From NCBI GenBank assembly GCA_964020085.1, contig OZ026603.1, forward strand, positions 34,169,006 to 34,233,005: a stretch of 64,000 bases of DNA, given 5' to 3'. The DNA comes from Micromussa lordhowensis. Lineage: Eukaryota; Cnidaria; Anthozoa; Scleractinia; Lobophylliidae. Shown piece by piece: positions 61,642 through 64,000 of this stretch. Under the pieces are notes generated by a model. The model had not been told where the DNA came from. It did not search any database and saw only the letters and a program-made list of their open reading frames with translations. The stretch's first letter is position 1. The number at the start of each line of letters is the position of its first letter. The position numbers and the translations under genes are program-made.

Positions 61642-62883
61642 TTGCTGCAAACCGCGCCTCTTAAAGTGCCCGTGAAGCCGAGCTATGTCAAATTTGCCAA
61701 GGGGACCCCCAGCGCGCGTTTTCTGTAATTCTGCAAAGTTGGGACCAGGGGAAACTACTGCAAAAAGAAGGCCAGAAAAAACACCCTGGCGCCAATGCCA
61801 TCATGTCCTAACTAGGATTTCCTTGAAGTGCCAACCTAGCAGAACATTTTGCTGCAAACCGCGCCTCTTAAAGTGCCCGTGAAGCCGAGCTATGTCAAAT
61901 TTTCCAAGGGGACCCCCAGCGCGCGTTTTCTGAAGTTCTGCAAAGTTGGGACCAGGGGAAACTACTGCAAAAAGAAGGCCAGAAAAAACACCCTGGCGCC
62001 AATGCCATCATGTCCTAACTTGGTTTTCCTTGAAGTGCCAACCTAGCAGAACATTTTGCCGCAAACCGCGCCTCTTAAAGTGCCCGTGAAGCCGAGCTAT
62101 GTCAAATTTGCCAAGGGGACCCCCAGCGCGCGTTTTCTGAAATTCTGCAAAGTTGGGACCAGGGGGAACTACTGCCAAAAGAAGGCCAGAAAAAACACCC
62201 TGGCGCCAATGCCATCATGTCCTAACTAAAATTTCCTTGAAGTGCCAACCTAGCAAAACATTTTGCTGCAAACCGCGCCTCTTAAAGTGCCCGTGAAGCC
62301 GAGCTATGTCAAATTTGCCAAGGGGACCCCCAGCGCGCGTTTTCTGAAATTCTGCAAAGTTGGGACCAGGGGAAACTACTGCAAAAAGAAGGCCAGAAAA
62401 AACACCCTGGCGCCAATGCCATCATGTCCTAACTAGGATTTCCTTGAAGTGCCAACCTAGCAAAACATTTTGCTGCAAACCGCGCCTCTTAAAGTGCCCG
62501 TGAAGCCGAGCTATGTCAAATTTGCCAAGGGGACCCCCAGCGCGCGTTTTCTGAAATTCTGCAAAGTTGGGACCAGGGGAAACTACTGCAAACAGAAGGC
62601 CAGAAAAAACACCCTGGCGCCAATGCCATCATGTCCTAACTAAAATTTCCTTAAAGTGCCAACCTAGCCGAACATTTTGCTGCAAACCGCGCCTCTTAAA
62701 GTGCCCGTGAAGCCGAGCTATGTCAAATTTGCCAAGGGGACCCCCAGCGCGCGTTTTCTGAAATTCTGCAAAGTTGGGACCAGGGGAAACTACTGCAAAA
62801 AGAAGGCCAGAAAGAACACCCTGGCGCCAATGCCATCATGTCCTAACTAGAATTACCTTGAAGTGCCAACCTAGCAGAACATT
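61642..62883 (+). repeat. Mixed monomers after the 12-unit repeat
   Basis: Six units without a clear higher-order period. Notable are ttctgtaattctgc near 61720, tcaaattttccaagg near 61896, acttggttttcc near 62019, ttttgccgcaaacc near 62056 and gaaagaac with gaattacc near 62811-62850. Confidence 0.75.
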
Positions 62884-64000
62884 TTGCTGCAAACCGCGCC
62901 TCTTAAAGTGCCCGTGAAGCCGAGCTATGTCAAATTTGCCAAGGGGACCCCCAGCGCGCGTTTTCTGAAGTTCTGCAAAGTTGGGACCAGGGGAAACTAC
63001 TGCAAAAAGAAGGCCAGAAAAAACACCCTGGCGCCAAGGTCATCATGTCCTAACTAAAATTTCCTTCAAGTGCCAACCTAGCAGAACATTTTGCTGCAAA
63101 CCGCGCCTCTTAAAGTGCCCGTGAAGCCGAGCTATGTCAAATTTGCCAAGGGGACCCCCAGCGCGCGTTTTCTGAAATTCTGCAAAGTTGGGACCAGGGG
63201 AAACTACTGCAAACAGAAGGCCAGAAAAAACACCCTGGCGCCAATGCCATCATGTCCTAACTAAGATTTCCTTAAAGTGCCAACCTAGCAGAAAATTTTG
63301 CTGCAAACCGCGCCTCTTAAAGTGCCCGTGAAGCCGAGCTATGTCAAATTTGCCAAGGGGACCCCCAGCGCGTGTTTTCTGAAATTCTGCAAAGTTGGGA
63401 CCAGGGTAAACTACTGCAAAAAGAAGGCCAGAAAAAACACCCTGGCGCCAATGCCATCATGTCCTAACTACAATTTCCTTGAAGTGCCAACCTAGCAGAA
63501 CATTTTGCTGCAAACCGCGCCTCTTAAAGTGCCCGTGAAGCCGAGCTATGTTAAATTTGCCAAGGGGACCCCCAGCGCGCGTTTTCTGAAGTTCTGCAAA
63601 GTTGGGACCAGGGGAAACTACTGCAAAAAGAAGGCCAAAAAAAACACTCTGGCGCCAATGTGATCATGTCCTAACTAGAATTTCCTTGAAGTGCCAACAT
63701 AGCAGAACATTTTGCTGCAAACCGCGCCTCTTAAAGTGCCCGTGAAGCCGAGCTATGTCAAATTTGCCAAGGGGACCCCCAGCGCGTGTTTTCTGAAATT
63801 CTGCAAAGTTGGGACCAGGGTAAACTACTGCAAAAAGAAGGCCAGAAAAAACACCCTGGCGCCAATGCCATCATGTCCTAACTACAATTTCCTTCAAGTG
63901 CCAACCTAGCACAACATTTTGCTGCAAACCGCGCCTCTTAAAGTGCCCGTGAAGCCGAGCTATGTCAAATTTGCCAAGGGGACCCCCAGCGCGCGTTTTC
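62884..64000 (+). repeat. Segment duplicated from 9314 bp upstream, distal copy (cut by the window edge)
   Basis: Matches the segment beginning at 53570 unit for unit. Differences noticed: ccaatgcc for ccaattcc, gccaaaaaaaac for gccagaaaaaac near 63636, and gccagaaa for gccacaaa near 63840. It runs into the window end, so its right boundary is unknown. The left boundary is sharp: the preceding units of the two copies are unrelated. Confidence 0.85.

Larger units (their letters stand above)
1..64000 (+). repeat. Satellite DNA array, 207-bp monomer, about 309 head-to-tail units
   Basis: The motif gtgcccgtgaagccgagc starts at 1, 208, 414 and 621 and then recurs about every 207 bp to 63943. Dividing by the period gives 309 complete units plus 58 bp. 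All units face the same way, and I saw no interrupting unique sequence or inverted unit. My count of one consensus unit gives 104 G+C of 207 (50.2%) and 8 CpG against about 13 expected (ratio about 0.62). Monomers of this size in long arrays are typical of eukaryotic centromeric or heterochromatic satellites. The family and species are not recognised, and whether this array carries a centromere cannot be told from sequence alone. Confidence 0.98.

Noticed and set aside
1..64000. CRISPR-like regular repetition
   Set aside because: The repeat is the whole 207-bp unit with no unique spacers. CRISPR repeats are short and separated by distinct spacers.
1..64000. tRNA, rRNA or telomeric repeats within the array
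   Set aside because: No telomere-type short tandem repeat, no tRNA-like cloverleaf and no recognisable rRNA segment was seen in the monomer. A covariance-model search was not possible here.

Overview
The whole 64-kb window is one uninterrupted satellite DNA array. A 207-bp monomer (about 50% G+C) repeats head-to-tail on the + strand about 309 times. The window opens in register with a unit boundary as drawn here and ends 58 bp into the next unit, so the array runs past both edges. I found no unique sequence, gene, RNA gene, transposon, CRISPR array, inversion or flanking DNA. A homogeneous array this long, built of nucleosome-plus-linker-sized units with layered higher-order repeats (HORs), is typical of eukaryotic centromeric, pericentromeric or subtelomeric heterochromatin. 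The lineage cannot be named from this sequence, and I do not recognise the satellite family.

Two numbering systems are used. Monomer positions 1-207 start at the motif gtgcccgtgaag (position 1 = window base 1). Most block boundaries are placed at the TTG of ttgctgcaa (monomer position 184), because variant units are easy to count from there. Length drift adds up to -21 bp over 309 units and is fully explained by 12 indel events, the largest a 19-bp deletion near 6915. Substitutions are common but unevenly spread. Monomer positions 150, 151 and 160 each show all four bases, while most of the rest is close to fixed.

Layout: 1-10.1 kb holds mixed variants with local dimer duplications (about 1.0-1.9 and 8.0-8.9 kb) and a 1225-bp near-hexamer repeat (5.6-7.4 kb). 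10.1-16.7 kb is a clean HOR whose five copies are 6, 5, 7, 7 and 7 units. 16.7-22.3 kb is a mosaic of the same unit types with 7/8- and 5-unit duplications. 22.3-32.9 kb has 14-unit and 10-unit spaced copies. 34.9-38.9 kb has an 8-unit repeat. 40.1-44.7 kb has a 9-unit HOR made of a 4-unit and a 5-unit module. 46.3-51.7 kb is a 13-unit HOR in two copies, with a third starting at about 51.9 kb. 56.7-61.6 kb is a 12-unit HOR in two copies. A segment at 53.6-54.7 kb recurs at 62.9-64.0 kb, 9314 bp away.

Nothing here supports protein coding. 207 is divisible by 3, so every frame recurs each unit and gives strings of near-identical 60-134-residue open frames on both strands. The frame with the longest runs has two stop codons per consensus unit and lacks a suitable ATG start. 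The content of the window is therefore the structure of the array itself: its layered HORs, its variable positions, its conserved length and its short palindromes.
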